NCBI GenBank assembly: GCA_035582835.1
Contig: JAYKAV010001000.1
Location: 2,353,270-2,417,269, forward strand
Direction: 5' to 3'
DNA from: Phoebastria nigripes
Taxonomy: Eukaryota; Chordata; Aves; Procellariiformes; Diomedeidae
DNA: 64,000 nucleotides
Positions 39,901-50,135 of this stretch are shown here, in pieces. Under the pieces are notes generated by a model. It saw only the letters and a program-made list of their open reading frames with translations, had not been told where the DNA came from and searched no databases. Each line of letters opens with the position of its first letter. Position 1 is the first letter of the stretch. Position numbers and translations under genes: made by a program.

Positions 39901-40279
39901 TTCAGTTAAGATGTTATTTAATGAGAATGAGCATGATTACTTCAGGAACATACCTGTCTTTTCAAGGAAACTGCTCAAGAAATCTCAATTTCAAAATTAT
40001 TGAGCAATTTCTTTTCCATAGCACTGTACAAGTGAGGCTATGTAACAGAACCAACTGAAACATAGTATTTTCTTGGACTGTTTTAGAACACACAGCTAAC
40101 TCGGAACTATCTGCACAGATAGCAAATGACTAGGAGTACTCTATTGTACATGCGTTTCTTTCATTTAAAAGTTAGCATATGCTAATTGACCTGGTATCTG
40201 TTGTAAACTTTCAGACTTTCAAGAACCTAAAAAGACTGTCACCGTCCCGGAAAATGAATGCGGTCCAGTTACAGTCTGA
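24929..40279 (+). CDS. BRD7: BRD7, bromodomain-containing protein 7 (complete, 17 coding exons)
   Basis: BRD7 is a nuclear acetyl-lysine reader and a subunit of the PBAF form of SWI/SNF. Joined exons: 24929-24977, 25414-25622, 26404-26533, 26934-26991, 28613-28757, 30137-30247, 30596-30780, 31747-31870, 32522-32597, 33536-33643, 34249-34381, 35300-35411, 36632-36688, 37594-37705, 37859-38002, 39089-39232, 40215-40279. All phases agree and give 653 residues plus stop (human 651). Seen: N-terminal MGKKHKKHKSDKH; a Lys/Arg-rich block (about 50-86); a bromodomain (about 135-235) with the FSFPV shelf (157-160), acetyl-lysine-binding Asn211 in MIYNKP and Tyr217; the conserved central DUF3512-type region (about 290-530); and a C-terminal helix (about 537-565) likely to coil. 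TDFIAPGYSM separates it from its paralog BRD9. The ATG at 24929 has a strong Kozak context. The linkers in exons 7 and 12-14 diverge most from the human protein as I remember it. Intron 10 is GC-AG; all others are GT-AG. Confidence 0.96.
25414..25622 (+). CDS. BRD7: BRD7 coding exon 2
   Basis: Acceptor TGTTTTAAG and donor GTATGT. Begins EYVEKPLKLVLKVGG, shared by BRD7 and BRD9, and ends in the basic block RKRKKRKKGEK...KEKRKRKVK, a likely nuclear localisation and nucleic-acid or histone contact region. Confidence 0.95.
26404..26533 (+). CDS. BRD7: BRD7 coding exon 3
   Basis: Acceptor TTTCTAG, donor GTAGGA, ends in phase 1. Encodes EDKKKRDRDH, an acidic linker and LPPEKPLTSTLSKQE, leading to the bromodomain. 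Confidence 0.95.
26934..26991 (+). CDS. BRD7: BRD7 coding exon 4
   Basis: Short 58-base exon, phase 1 to 2, acceptor GGTCTAG and donor GTAAAT. Encodes EVEQTPLQEALNQLMRQLQR, the first helix of the bromodomain. Confidence 0.95.
26992..30136 (+). other. BRD7 introns 4 and 5
   Basis: Intron 4 (26992-28612, 1621 bases) and intron 5 (28758-30136, 1379 bases) flank exon 5 and are the two largest BRD7 introns. Apart from short A/T runs and a T10 near 29078 I see no repeat, RNA gene or extra exon in them. Confidence 0.6.
28613..28757 (+). CDS. BRD7: BRD7 coding exon 5 (bromodomain ZA loop)
   Basis: Acceptor TTCTTAACAG, donor GTAATT. Encodes KDPSSFFSFPVTDFIAPGYS, then MIIKNPMDFSTMKEKI: the ZA loop with the shelf residues at about 157-160 and the Asn-Pro-Met-Asp-Phe motif typical of bromodomains. 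Confidence 0.97.
30137..30247 (+). CDS. BRD7: BRD7 coding exon 6 (bromodomain acetyl-lysine pocket)
   Basis: Acceptor GTCTGTACAG, donor GTAATA, phase 0 on both sides. Encodes DNFKLMCTNAMIYNKPDTIY, carrying Asn211 and the gatekeeper Tyr217, then the last helix KAAKKLLHSGMKILSQ. Confidence 0.97.
30596..30780 (+). CDS. BRD7: BRD7 coding exon 7
   Basis: Acceptor GTTTTTTAG, donor GTGAAG, ends in phase 2. Encodes ERIQSLKQSIEFMADLQKTR followed by a polar, low-complexity linker (GEDENGPGKDKGEP...) that differs markedly from the human linker as I remember it. Confidence 0.94.
30781..31746 (+). other. BRD7 intron 7 with a TATAG-rich tandem patch
   Basis: At about 31165-31215 the sequence repeats TATAGTAGACC, TATAGTATAGG and TATAGTATAG, a small imperfect tandem. 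A T13 run lies near 31590. The rest is unremarkable. Confidence 0.5.
31747..31870 (+). CDS. BRD7: BRD7 coding exon 8
   Basis: Acceptor TATTCACAG, donor GTAAAT. Encodes KDKDLLEDKLRNNSLEREQE and IVRESGGKLTRRLANSQ, the start of the conserved central region. Confidence 0.95.
32522..32597 (+). CDS. BRD7: BRD7 coding exon 9
   Basis: Acceptor CTTATTTCAG, donor GTAAGT, ends in phase 1. Encodes CEFERRKPDGTTTLGLLNPV, which is near-identical to mammalian BRD7. Confidence 0.95.
32598..33535 (+). other. BRD7 intron 9 with a GC-richer block
   Basis: About 32640-33130 is clearly richer in G and C than the other introns and is open on both strands for 60-90 codons. It resembles neither a CR1, a MIR nor an LTR that I can name. 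It may be a decayed insertion or an undetected functional element. Confidence 0.4.
33536..33643 (+). CDS. BRD7: BRD7 coding exon 10, followed by a GC donor
   Basis: Acceptor GCTATTGTAG. Encodes EPGYCPVKLGMTAGRLQSGV and LQGFKEDKRNKVTP. The only junction that keeps the frame into exon 11 (T-P-V-T-Y-L-N-Y) is CCAG|GCAAGT, so intron 10 is a GC-AG intron. Confidence 0.94.
33644..34248 (+). other. BRD7 intron 10, GC-AG type
   Basis: Starts GCAAGT and ends ATTAG. A T18 run and AT-rich TATATAAA repeats (33654-33735) follow just after the donor. See exon 10 for the frame argument. Confidence 0.92.
34249..34381 (+). CDS. BRD7: BRD7 coding exon 11
   Basis: Acceptor TTATTCATTAG, donor GTAATC, ends in phase 2. 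Encodes TYLNYGPYSSYAPTYDSTFA and DLIYSTYGEDSNQGSF. The acidic turn is slightly shorter than the human one. Confidence 0.95.
35300..35411 (+). CDS. BRD7: BRD7 coding exon 12
   Basis: Acceptor GATCTTTTAG, donor GTAAGA, ends in phase 0. Encodes SIHDFLMKSQDYPFLMADSL and LDVLTKGGHSRALRELET. Confidence 0.95.
36632..36688 (+). CDS. BRD7: BRD7 coding exon 13 (19 codons)
   Basis: Acceptor TCTCTATTCAG, donor GTAAAA, in-frame 57-base exon. Encodes PLEEAEGPHERSDAIKDIK, an acidic linker poorly matched to human. It could be skipped without shifting the frame. Confidence 0.9.
37278..37301 (+). repeat. T24 homopolymer in BRD7 intron 13
   Basis: Twenty-four T residues lie about 290 bases upstream of exon 14, on the sense strand. 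It is too far to be the exon 14 pyrimidine tract. Its length is likely to vary between individuals. Confidence 0.9.
37594..37705 (+). CDS. BRD7: BRD7 coding exon 14
   Basis: Acceptor TTTGTTTTAG, donor GTGAGT, ends in phase 1. Encodes IMEIDIAARLDSANNDRLTA followed by LKAVTNFGMPIEEFDSE. Confidence 0.95.
37859..38002 (+). CDS. BRD7: BRD7 coding exon 15 (C-terminal coiled region)
   Basis: Acceptor CATTAAACAG, donor GTAAAC. Encodes EAEIFQRKLDETTKLLRELQ then DAQNERLSTKPPPNMICLLG, a likely amphipathic helix and a highly conserved C-terminal core. Confidence 0.95.
38003..40214 (+). other. BRD7 introns 15 and 16
   Basis: Intron 15 is 38003-39088 and intron 16 is 39233-40214, around exon 16. They are ordinary unique sequence with one N at 39356. 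The open frame that reads through exon 16 into intron 16 stops near 39375 and is not a gene. Confidence 0.6.
39089..39232 (+). CDS. BRD7: BRD7 coding exon 16
   Basis: Acceptor CTTTTCTAG, donor GTGAGT. Encodes AERVTNNLKELAQQVTPGDI and VSTYGIRKAMGISVPLPDTE, then SWVDLTE. Confidence 0.95.
40215..40279 (+). CDS. BRD7: BRD7 coding exon 17 and stop
   Basis: Acceptor AAACTTTCAG. Encodes DFQEPKKTVTVPENECGPVT V and stops at TGA 40277-40279. Human BRD7 ends in a comparable EPKK...ECGP tail. Confidence 0.94.
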
Positions 40280-40750
40280 AGCTTTGGTTAAGTTTACAGC
40301 TGTTTGCTTGATTCTATTTAAGAACCAGATAAACTTCCTTCAGGTGCATTCGCTGACCATGTGTATATTGTGTGTTAAACTACTTTTGTTTATTAAATTT
40401 TGGAACTGATGACATTTGAAATTGAATGGTTTGTATGAGAGTTACTTCTGCTACATAAATGCACTAAATTATTCATTTTGCATTCCTTATTATTTTAAGG
40501 CACCTCTGCAGCATTTAAGTTTTCCTAGATTGTTAAGTCAAAGCGTAAGTGAAAATGTGCCTATAGATGGTGCAGGCACTCAACCAAAGGTTTCTAAAAG
40601 CAGTGTAATAGACTCTGTATCTGAATCTCGTTGGGGCAAAAATCATTAGTATCTGAACATGCAAGTTTCCCTTTTTAAAATTATGGTGCACCTCTTACGA
40701 TCACGAGGAACAGAAATAAACTTTTTAAATAAAAGTGAGGTAGCCTGATG
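40280..40750 (+). other. BRD7 3' UTR
   Basis: Runs from the stop codon to the AATAAA pair at 40715-40733. It includes an ATTAAA at 40392-40397 that could serve a shorter transcript. A 49-codon open segment (40500-40649) follows an acceptor-like TTATTTTAAG; it is discussed as a finding. Confidence 0.75.
40715..40733 (+). terminator. BRD7 polyadenylation signals
   Basis: Two AATAAA hexamers, 40715-40720 and 40728-40733, are followed 30-60 bases later by GT-rich TTTGTGAGACTTTGAATGTG. Cleavage is expected near 40745-40760. The site is assigned from motif spacing only. Confidence 0.7.
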
Positions 40751-40759
40751 AATTAACAA

Positions 40760-42900
40760 AAGATCAGCTTTGTGAGACTTTGAATGTGGATGAATCTCCT
40801 CTTAGAGAAACAACGCCATCTGCTCATAGTATTCTAAAACTCGAGGGCAAGCTTAGAAACATACCATGACGTTAAGGTGAGACTAACCAACCCACTTGCT
40901 GCCGGTAAGTAAAAATACCACATTAATACAGTGCAGTCAACTCTGAGACACTTGCGTAGACAATTATTCTTATCACTTGGAGGTGTTACTAAACACTAGC
41001 TGCACTAGCTGGACAGTGATTTTAGGCTTGCTTATCAGACAGGAGAGCATATTTAGAAAACTCCTAGCATTAAAAGTCAATTCCCTATTCACCAGAACTG
41101 CAGGCGGAGCAGATTGACGACACAGCTTTTAGGCACAGAGGAGAATTCAAGCACCTTTGCAGCATTGTATGTGGAGCCAGTGACTCCTGTACAAGGAGGC
41201 TTTTCCCTATGCTCGTCAGTGACTTTCACGCAATCACACTGTGCTATGCATGGGTCCTACCCCAGGCATTCTTCAGTATTTTTTACATGTTGCTCCTTTT
41301 TACCCCATGGTTCCAGTATAACCTTGGACTTGAGCAGGAATGAGGTGCAGTGTTTCAGTTCCATCTGATTAGCAGTCACTACTGCGTGCAGTGGCATGGA
41401 ATTGAACTAGGAGGTAACTTAAAGGCAAAGCATAATCATGAATTCCACCCTCTACGCCTAGTCTTAGGACCAACATCATCCTTACACTCCCTTCCTTCAT
41501 CCTCTCTAAAAATGGCTGCAGAAGCGTTTATTTAATTGTTTTTAAACTTTCACAACTCCTAAAATTCATTCCAAAAAGGTTGAGCTGTCAACCTGGATTC
41601 TTCTCCAGTAGTTGTCCCAGAATAGTTCTTAATAAAGTCACCACTAGAATTTTTTCACAGTTCTAGGTGATTGCGGCTGAAATATTACTCCAGGGAATGA
41701 ATTTTTCCATTAATATTTAAGTCATTTTCATGCTACAGGAGAAGACAAGATGCACAACCACCATGCCAGCCATTATTGGCTCACTCTATAGATCTCATTT
41801 CCCATCGCTTACCTTTCATACAGTGCAGTAGAAACTGTATGTTTCCTCCAACTGGAGGAAAACTGAGTATTGAAATTATTCTTCAGCTGTTGAACGCAAG
41901 TATGTCACTCTACATATTTTCCACTTACACAAATTTTTTTTAAAAACATAAATATTGAGTTTATGAGTAAAAACAATCTCATTAACTCTGTAGGGGTATA
42001 AGAAATACACCTCCTTTTCATGGGAATCTTCATCAAAATAACTGCAAAACCAAACAAGTTTCAGGAAGTTTTTTATTTAATGGTAAAAAAAAAAAGTTTG
42101 TTCTTTAAAATAGATTGCTAATTCAAGACGTTATCAACTCTTCAAATTAGAGACAGTGCCATTTTTTCAGTTTAAGAAAACAGTAGCGCTGTAAGGAAGA
42201 TTTTTCTTACAAGGTTATTTCCTCAGTCTTAAATTTCACAGTTCGCTCTCAAAAGGACTGCTGAAAACAATTATTTATATACACAAGTTGCTTCTTAAAT
42301 TGAACTTTTTCTGTGGTTGAATATAGCTCTCATATTATACAGTTCCAGTTCTGATGAGAAATTAGAAAGTCATCCTCAGATACAACTCCTTTTTCATTAC
42401 ACACACAGTTTCTAACTTCTCCAAGCATGCCTTGCAGAGTACACTATTGAGTGAGCACTCTAAGTGTGTAATGTCCTTTCAAGACTGCAACAAAAACCTG
42501 CTTCTTCCAGTTTGAAAGCTACAGCNCTTTATACCACTTCTGTAAACGAGGTTAACTTGAAGTTATGCCCAAGCAAGTTACTAGCCTGACAGGCAATGTA
42601 ATGTAAACAAAAGCCTTTCAAAATGCCGTTACAGACAGCGAGTTTTCTTTCATAGATAACTTACATTTTACATTCTATGAGGTCTGTGAACAGAAACACT
42701 TCAGAGCCAGCTCTATCTATAGGCATAATGAACTTTTCAAAATAGATTCATGAGGCAAATAGCCACTTTACCTAACATACGACATCAAAGACTGCTGAAA
42801 GGAGCCTTTGACACATGCACGTCCTTCTAAAACAATAAATAAATATCTCGAAACAAATGCTTGCTGAGCATCTGTTACTACAAATATACAACATACAAGA
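40760..42900. other. Spacer between BRD7 and ADCY7 3' ends
   Basis: About 2.1 kb between the best poly(A) sites of the convergent genes. No exon is supported. Further minus-strand AATAAA motifs at 42072-42077 and 41527-41532 could extend ADCY7 transcripts into it, the first having a GT-rich element just beyond. One N is at 42526, inside the ADCY7 3' UTR side only if a distal signal is ignored. Confidence 0.5.
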
Positions 42901-44845
42901 GTAGCAAAAGCTGTTTGAAAGTTTATTCAACTACAACACTGACCTCATACTGACAAGACACCAAGTATGAAACTTCCTTCTTCAGCAGAGTCCATACACA
43001 AACCAGACAACCTCAAACTAAGGTTTTCTAACGTACTATTTTCTGTTGGAGACTTACTACAAACACAGTTTTGACCTACCAAATCGATGAAGGCTATAAG
43101 CACAATTTTTAATCCACAGCTGGACAATATTTAGATTTGTTCCTGTCTTGAAACATAGTCACTTCATCTTCTAAAGAAATTACACAGTAATTGGAAAGCA
43201 GCAGTGATGCGTAGGACTGCTCGTTAAACGCTTTTCCAGTATGGTTTAGTACTAAACCCCGAAATATTAGTAAATGCTGCTTTGTTTGTAGAAGAGTAAG
43301 GCTTAACAAAACAGATGTTGAACTCCTTAATCACTGTGCTGTTCAGTCATACTACATGTGGTATATCAGGGGAGAGGGGAATCCATCCTTAGTTAAGACA
43401 TATAATTGAGCACAAGATGTTAGCCCTACAAAATACTACCATCTCCACCAACAGATTAAGTGATTGCAATAAGTAGAAAAATGCTAATTTAGAAATTAGC
43501 AAAAGCCATTAACAGCTTAAAAACTTTACAAACTAAACTAACTTAACAGCAAGTCCATGATCATCTTACTAATGCTCTGCGCGTACTTTCAGCATTGAGG
43601 CTCTGCTGAAACATTTCCATTACGAATATGTTTTTTCCATACATCCTTTTGTAACCTTCAAAACCAATTTGTTCATAAACTGCATTGCCTTTAAAAGGTA
43701 CATAAACCAGCCATTGGCTAGTCAAATTGAAGAAACAAGAATAGAAAAAAAACCCAAAACCCACCTCCAATGCGGTTCTGTTCATACAGTATCACTACTG
43801 TTTCTAATACTATCTTACTAGTTCTGTTCTTCAGTTTCCAAACAATTCAAAACAGATTATTTTTTCTTCCATAAGTGCCCTCAAGAATGCAGTCAGCATG
43901 CAGAATTCCTGCCAGGTGTCAGTGATACAAGCTGCTATCAGAGCCTGTCTAACCAAGCACGCAGGATAAACTGCAGGTGCTCAGTGCTCCTCAAGATCGG
44001 GTGTATTTTTTGAAATTTAAAGCCAGAATTTTAAAGACATTCTCTTACGTGACTGTATAAAATGTGCATGCAGATACCAAATACAGAGGCACAGAAATAC
44101 AAAGGAGAACATGTAATACAATGTAAACACTCTGAACTAGACGAAAGTTATTTCTGAACAGCTGTTGGTCATGAAAACATTTGTGTAATACAAGGTACTG
44201 CTATGGAGGAAGTGAAGATAATAAAAAAGTGATTTGATACTGTGCAGTTTTTTTTTTTTTTTTTCCAAAGGAGCTCAGCACAATTATCATATGATATATT
44301 TGAGTTTACTTGCGTTCCTCTTTCTATCATTCAGCCGTCTTCTGCTGCGAAGTCTGTTTAGCATTAAAAGCAGGATATGCAGCGCCCAGAGTATCATTTC
44401 ATGTCTGTGACAAACGCAATGCTGTAAGCAGGTGTGTGTCAAAGAATGAAGCAGCGGAATGTTTTAANGTGGTAACGAGTTCTACAGTGCATCCACATAT
44501 GTTGTTACTGGAGCTGTTAAGACTCCCACAGTGCAGGTAAGGAAAGGAACTAACTGAAAATGCTTCATGGCAATTCCAGGTAAATCCTCAAATTATTTCA
44601 GGAAAAGGTAGTCTTTTTCAGACTGGTGGGTACGTGCCTTCTAGAACTTTTCAGAACTTCTCTTTAAAGAAAAAAAAAAAAGGGGGTGGTGGTGTGAATC
44701 ATTCTCCTGTCTTGAGATGTAGAAGAAATAGGAGTAGTATATAGATATGTTTTTAGAATAAAGTCCTTCACATAAGGAGGGAAATTCTAAGTCTTCACAG
44801 AAGGGAGGCAGTTTTAAGTCTATTTTAATTCATTTCATCGTAGCC
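42900..44845 (-). other. Probable ADCY7 3' UTR
   Basis: From the stop codon (44846-44848) down to the first minus-strand AATAAA (42922-42927), about 1.9 kb, with no intervening canonical signal that I found. It contains a T17 run at about 44246-44262 (A17 on the mRNA strand) and an A12/G4 run near 44670. Ns at 42526 (beyond) and 44468. Confidence 0.6.
42922..42927 (-). terminator. ADCY7 polyadenylation signal (proximal candidate)
   Basis: On the minus strand GAATAAACTTTC is followed within about 25-45 bases by TTGTATGTTGTATATTTGTAG, a good GU-rich downstream element. Distal alternatives lie at 42072 and 41527. Confidence 0.6.
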
Positions 44846-44992
44846 TCAGTTCAGTCCCATACCTTGGAATTTGGCAGTCTCGGTGCAAACAAAGTAAGTC
44901 CTCAGTTCTCCCTTGCCTTTGACATTAATGAGTCCCCTACATTCACATGAATATCCCAGCTCCTGTAGTATTTTACTCGTTTCTTCTGTAAC
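44846..44992 (-). CDS. ADCY7: ADCY7 last exon
   Basis: Acceptor CACACAAAG, stop TGA at 44846-44848, 48 codons plus stop. Encodes [20 protein letters not shown], then [13 protein letters not shown] with K624 (AC2 Lys1065), ending FQGMGLN. Confidence 0.97.
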   Translation of the reverse strand, partial: VTEETSKILQELGYSCECRGLINVKGKGELRTYFVCTETAKFQGMGLN

Positions 44993-47900
44993 CTTTGTGT
45001 GAAAAGAATTAGAAACTCTTGTGAAATTCTTCTGATTATTCACATTTTAAAGAAATCCATAACCAATTAAGAAATAATTTCTTAGACATTCCAAGGCTCA
45101 ACCCTTTACCTGGATTTTCCCAAGTTCCCCCGTACTCTCCATTCGGCTAGCAACATTAACAGTGTTGCCCCAAATATCATACTGAGGTTTCCGGGCACCA
45201 ATCACACCAGCAATCACAGGGCCGTGATTTATCCCTGTATAAACAAAAGCAGGTGTCATTACTGAAGTAGAAAGTTATGTGATATCTAGCTTCATTATTA
45301 GCCGTAAGTCACGTGCTTCAGGGGAAAAAAAAACCAAAACTTAACCCTGCAACACGTTTCTAGCAATCAGTATTACCACTGTTCTATAAACATTAGTACT
45401 GAGGCTCAGGAGATGTGAAGTGACCCATACATTGTAAAACGGGAAGTCCAAGAAAGAGCTAGGGCAAAGTTCACTCCAAAGCAAAATTCTTCCTTTTCTC
45501 CTTTTAATATATAGAAATAAACATTTGTATAATGACAAAACTGTCTTTAGTCAGCAGTTAATAACAGGGTACCTCCCCCTTCATCCACACCTGTAATTTT
45601 CTCCAAACTCATCCAGCTGCAGTCTTCATATTGTTCCCTCCAGTGATTAGAAAAGCCCATCCGTGAAGAAGCTTGGCATATGTAAAAAGCTAGACTAGAC
45701 AACACTACCTTCAGCTATTCAGCATTTTATAATAATCCAAATACTGTGTTCAGTGTTAAGAAGGGCTCCACAGCACTCAGCAATTCACCTAAGTCATCCT
45801 ACCTCATTTTTAATTTGTATGGAGCTGCAGAGTTCACGTTCTTCACAAACTGAACTTACCAATACGTAAGCGGAAATTGTTAAAGGAGTGTCGGTTGATG
45901 CCATCCAGTTTACTCATCAAGGCAATTCCATATTCCACCATAATCCCAATGTGAGCATGCTGTCTTTCCTTATCCTAATTCATAACACATATTAATGATC
46001 AAATTACAAATAGAAGGTTGTGTCAGGCTACTATTCCAAACCAGTACTATTATTGAATAAAGTATATATTTATAAGGATGAGCCCACTCATCCTTGTAAC
46101 TGTGCAGAATTGCATGGTTCAACAAACATTCAAAATGGATTTAAAAAACCACATTAAATTAAATTGGAATGGCTAGGAGGCGACAAGCATGATATGATTA
46201 AATTTTATAACGAATTTATGTCTGTCCTTTAGGATGCCAGATTTAATTTTACATGTTTTGTATATATTACACACGTACATCCTAATGTCATACACAAACC
46301 TGCTATAATGAAAGTGTGCCCGAGTACAGAAACTGATTTTAATTCTTCTGGGTGACAAACAGTTTCAGATTCAGATCCAACGTGGCACTTGAGGATTCTC
46401 TTTTTGTGCCAGTTCTCAGGTATCACAAAAAGCTTATCGTCCAATTCTGAAATGGTCTTTTGTTTGACAGCCATTCTTTGACTTTGCTATTATTAGAGCT
46501 ATTCTGTTATGCATCTAGAAATGTTAAGCTACTGGAATCAAAGATTGAAGATGTAAAAAGTATGCTGGGGTTACAGACTTAATTCCTGCTTAGGAAAAAA
46601 ATGGAACTAGGAGATAAATAGTGAATTCAACAGGAGACAATACACTTTTATCATCTTTTTCCACATTTCAGAAAGTCACTCTTGGTGATTTACTTTCTCT
46701 TTTATATCACGTTACATTTTGTTACTTTGAAACATGCCTATGTACACACAGAATACCGAAGGCAGATTTCGGAGACAATGTACCTGGTTGTTCTCTTGGC
46801 CTGGCGTAACACTGAGACCAGCAGCTGCCATGTAAGTGCTTCCAATGGTTTTTATTTTTTCAACACCACTAAATTTAGGTTTTAACAAGAGCTGTTTGAA
46901 GGGAAGGAAAATAGAAACTTGAGACTTTAGTACCATATTTCAGTGTGGGATTTAACCAGAAATCTTACACTGTCTACAATAAGCATTAAACATCTCTAGG
47001 AATACTATCAATCACATGAAGGTTAGATAAGAAAGTACTGAGGATTAGTTTCACAGTTTTGCTCTACCTGCTTATAGGAGAAATAAAAGCACTGAAGTAC
47101 TGAAATAAAGTCCTGAATTTCAGGACTTTCAAACCATACTGCTAATGCATTAGATGATGTAATTGAAAAACCCCATCAGATGGGAATGTATCTTTCAGGA
47201 GTGCAAGGCTGAACTCAGACCATTAGTTCAGTGTAACAGCCCCTCTAATGCTCACAGATTTAGTGAAACTTTATTTTGCAGTCAAAATGTAATCCAGTCC
47301 ATTTTTGTCGGAAGCTTAATTACCTCATCAAAATCAGCAATGATTTCATTTAACAGCCGCAAGCATTCCAAGCCTTCTTTATTGACATCACATTCAGTGT
47401 AAAACACCTTAAAATCTGGTACCGATGCAAACATGACGCAGACACAGTCATAAGATTGATGGTACCAGTCCTACAGGAAAACAATATATTCATACATTGT
47501 CAGCAGTCATCTTCCACCACAGGTATTCAAAACTATGATTATTGTTTGTAACCAGTAATCAAATTACAGTTTTCCTATGAAGTCAATGACAGTACTTTAC
47601 AGTGGGCATCTCTTATTTTATCAGAAACATTAACAAAGTTGATTTGCCCAAGGAAAAGCTGAGATAGCTATGTATCTTAAAGATTCTCATCTATTCTGGA
47701 TAGTGCCAGTCTTATGACACTTACCATGGCTGTGAAATCAGCAATATTTATTCTGATGACATGTTGGCAGAATAAGATGGATGTCTTAAAAAATAATAAA
47801 TCATTATCAATGAACTTCTCACTGGGGTTGTTACCAAGGAGATACTATCTGCTCCCCAACTAACTTCTTTAAAAAGAAGGCCTATCTTCTCTGGTAAAAT

Positions 47901-50048
47901 ATGGTCTTTGGAAAGCAGTAAATCCTNTTTAAATATTTGCCAAACTCAAACTGTGTTCTGAGGCTGAACTACCAATTCTGAAAACAGATTTCAGAGACTG
48001 ACACTAGAAGTTCACATTTTTTTGAGGCCATCTGGAGAGCAGATTCTTGGGTTTACGAAGGTCTTGGGATACAAAGAGTGCAGAACTTTATATTCTGTGT
48101 GCTTGTCAGCATGACGTTCTATGTCAAGAAGTCCAATTTACTGTCCTTCTCATAGTAGAGATTAAACATACCTCATTTCGTTTTTCACCAATGAAATAGG
48201 CAGCAACGTGTGCTGGAAGTACATTTTCCAGCAAAAGCCTGTTAACATTCTCCATCGTTTCAAACTGTTCATGTTCTTTTTTAAACTTATTCTTCCACAG
48301 ACAATCCAGTCGACAGTAATAGTCAATCTGCAAAGCGACCAAATACGACAAATTAAATCCACGTAATATCTTGCTGAAAAATATTAGTCAATTTATTCAA
48401 AAAGTGTACTAGCAATAAAGTTTCTTCAAGACCTTTTGAGCCTATATAGTTATGAAAAATATGCTTTGAGAATGAAGGTCAGAAAAATATGAAGCAGTCA
48501 GTATGAATGAATATGGGTACCATCAGGTGTATTTACCAAAACAACATTTTAATAATATGGCAATTACTTTTATTTTGAATTACTGCCTTGATTTAGGATG
48601 AATATTGACATATAAATACAGATGGATCCAAATTGGAAGAATTTGAAAGTTCTGACTTCTGTAATACAANCACTATTGAAAAATATAAAAATGTTCCCAA
48701 CCTTTCACAGTAAAAATTTTTACATTATCTATAACTAAGTACAAGTTCATTACCTACAACTAAGTACAAGAATATAAAAAAAAAGATTAAAATATATACT
48801 AATTTAGTGTAACATTTCAATGAACAGTACTTTCGCATTTTATTTAAATCGACTTGCTGCAAGTGAAAGAACTAACCTATTGCTTTTTAAATACATACCT
48901 GTTTTGCAAGTAAAATTAGGGTTATGTAAAACAGAACCAGATATAAATTAGTCATTATCCTTGGCTCTTTGATGAAAAGCCTGAAAACAAGAAAGCAATA
49001 CAAAGTCATCTGTATCCTTTAAGAAAATCCACATGATTAAGGGTTGCGGGGGGGAAGGGGAGGGGAAGAAGAGCATAGCAGAAGAGGGTGTCTTTGTTCA
49101 GACATATACCACCAATGCAGGTTCATTTGTGCCAGTGGCTGTCTGGTTATAGGTCCTATCCTAATAACGAGAAAGGATTATCGTTCAGTTCAGTACATGA
49201 ACTGTGTTTCATGTAATGTCAAAATGGGTGCTGAAACCTTGTTAAGTAGCTATTGTAGTGAGATGTTCAAGTAAACATGGCTTTATTTTTATGAAGCCAT
49301 CTTAATTTCCACTGCACTGAGTTGCAGCTTTCCTCCCCACACTGCCCCACAAAAACACAGCCAACAAAACCTTAAAGTAGGAAAAGAAACTTTCTTATTT
49401 GTGGAAGGAAAGATGGTAACAAATAAAAACCTGAATTGCTACAACAAAGGCAGCCATTAAATCACACCTGTATATAGTTCACACCTGTATACAAATCTGA
49501 GACGCCACTCGTATTTCATAGTAAGATCAGTCTGTCTTACCACATTAATTTTCACAAATACATCAAACTAAATTCTCATTATATGAATAGCCTAGGATTA
49601 AGAGGCTAAATTAAGAGCTCGTTCAGGCTTTTTTAAGCTTTGCTGACAGCTCACAGTTAGCCTCTGCAAAATAAATTTATCCTAATCTTCAGCTATGAGA
49701 CTATGCTGAGAATCTGAGAAACAGACTTACACATGAACAGTAAAACCCTTCCACATGATTTCTCTTAACTATTTTTATAGTTTCTCCAATTAGATCAGGT
49801 AAATTGCTGTTACTTTTCAAAATATGTGCAGTTAGTGAGGTAAGTAAATGAAGAGTTCACCACCCTATTGACTAGCAAGGTCTCGCAAGCACAGTTTGAG
49901 CATCAGACTTTTAGCAAGGCTTTTCTTCATAGTTTAACAGAAGATCAACCATATTACGAGATTAATATTCTACCCCCTAGTCTTTAATGTAAACTAAGCT
50001 TCCAGAGATCTCAGAAGCCATATTACAGAATTTTTCAGAAAACACACT

Positions 50049-50135
<87 letters not shown>

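Noticed and set aside
24929..40279. BRD9 instead of BRD7
   Set aside because: The N-terminus is shared, but TDFIAPGYSM, KDNFKLMCTNAMIYNKP and the DUF3512-type and C-terminal parts fit BRD7; the neighbour ADCY7 also agrees.
47724..47800. Extra ADCY7 exon between 47470 and 48172
   Set aside because: A donor-like TTACCATGG context exists, but the flanking exons join directly in frame and match mammalian AC7 (...[10 protein letters not shown]...) with no missing residues.
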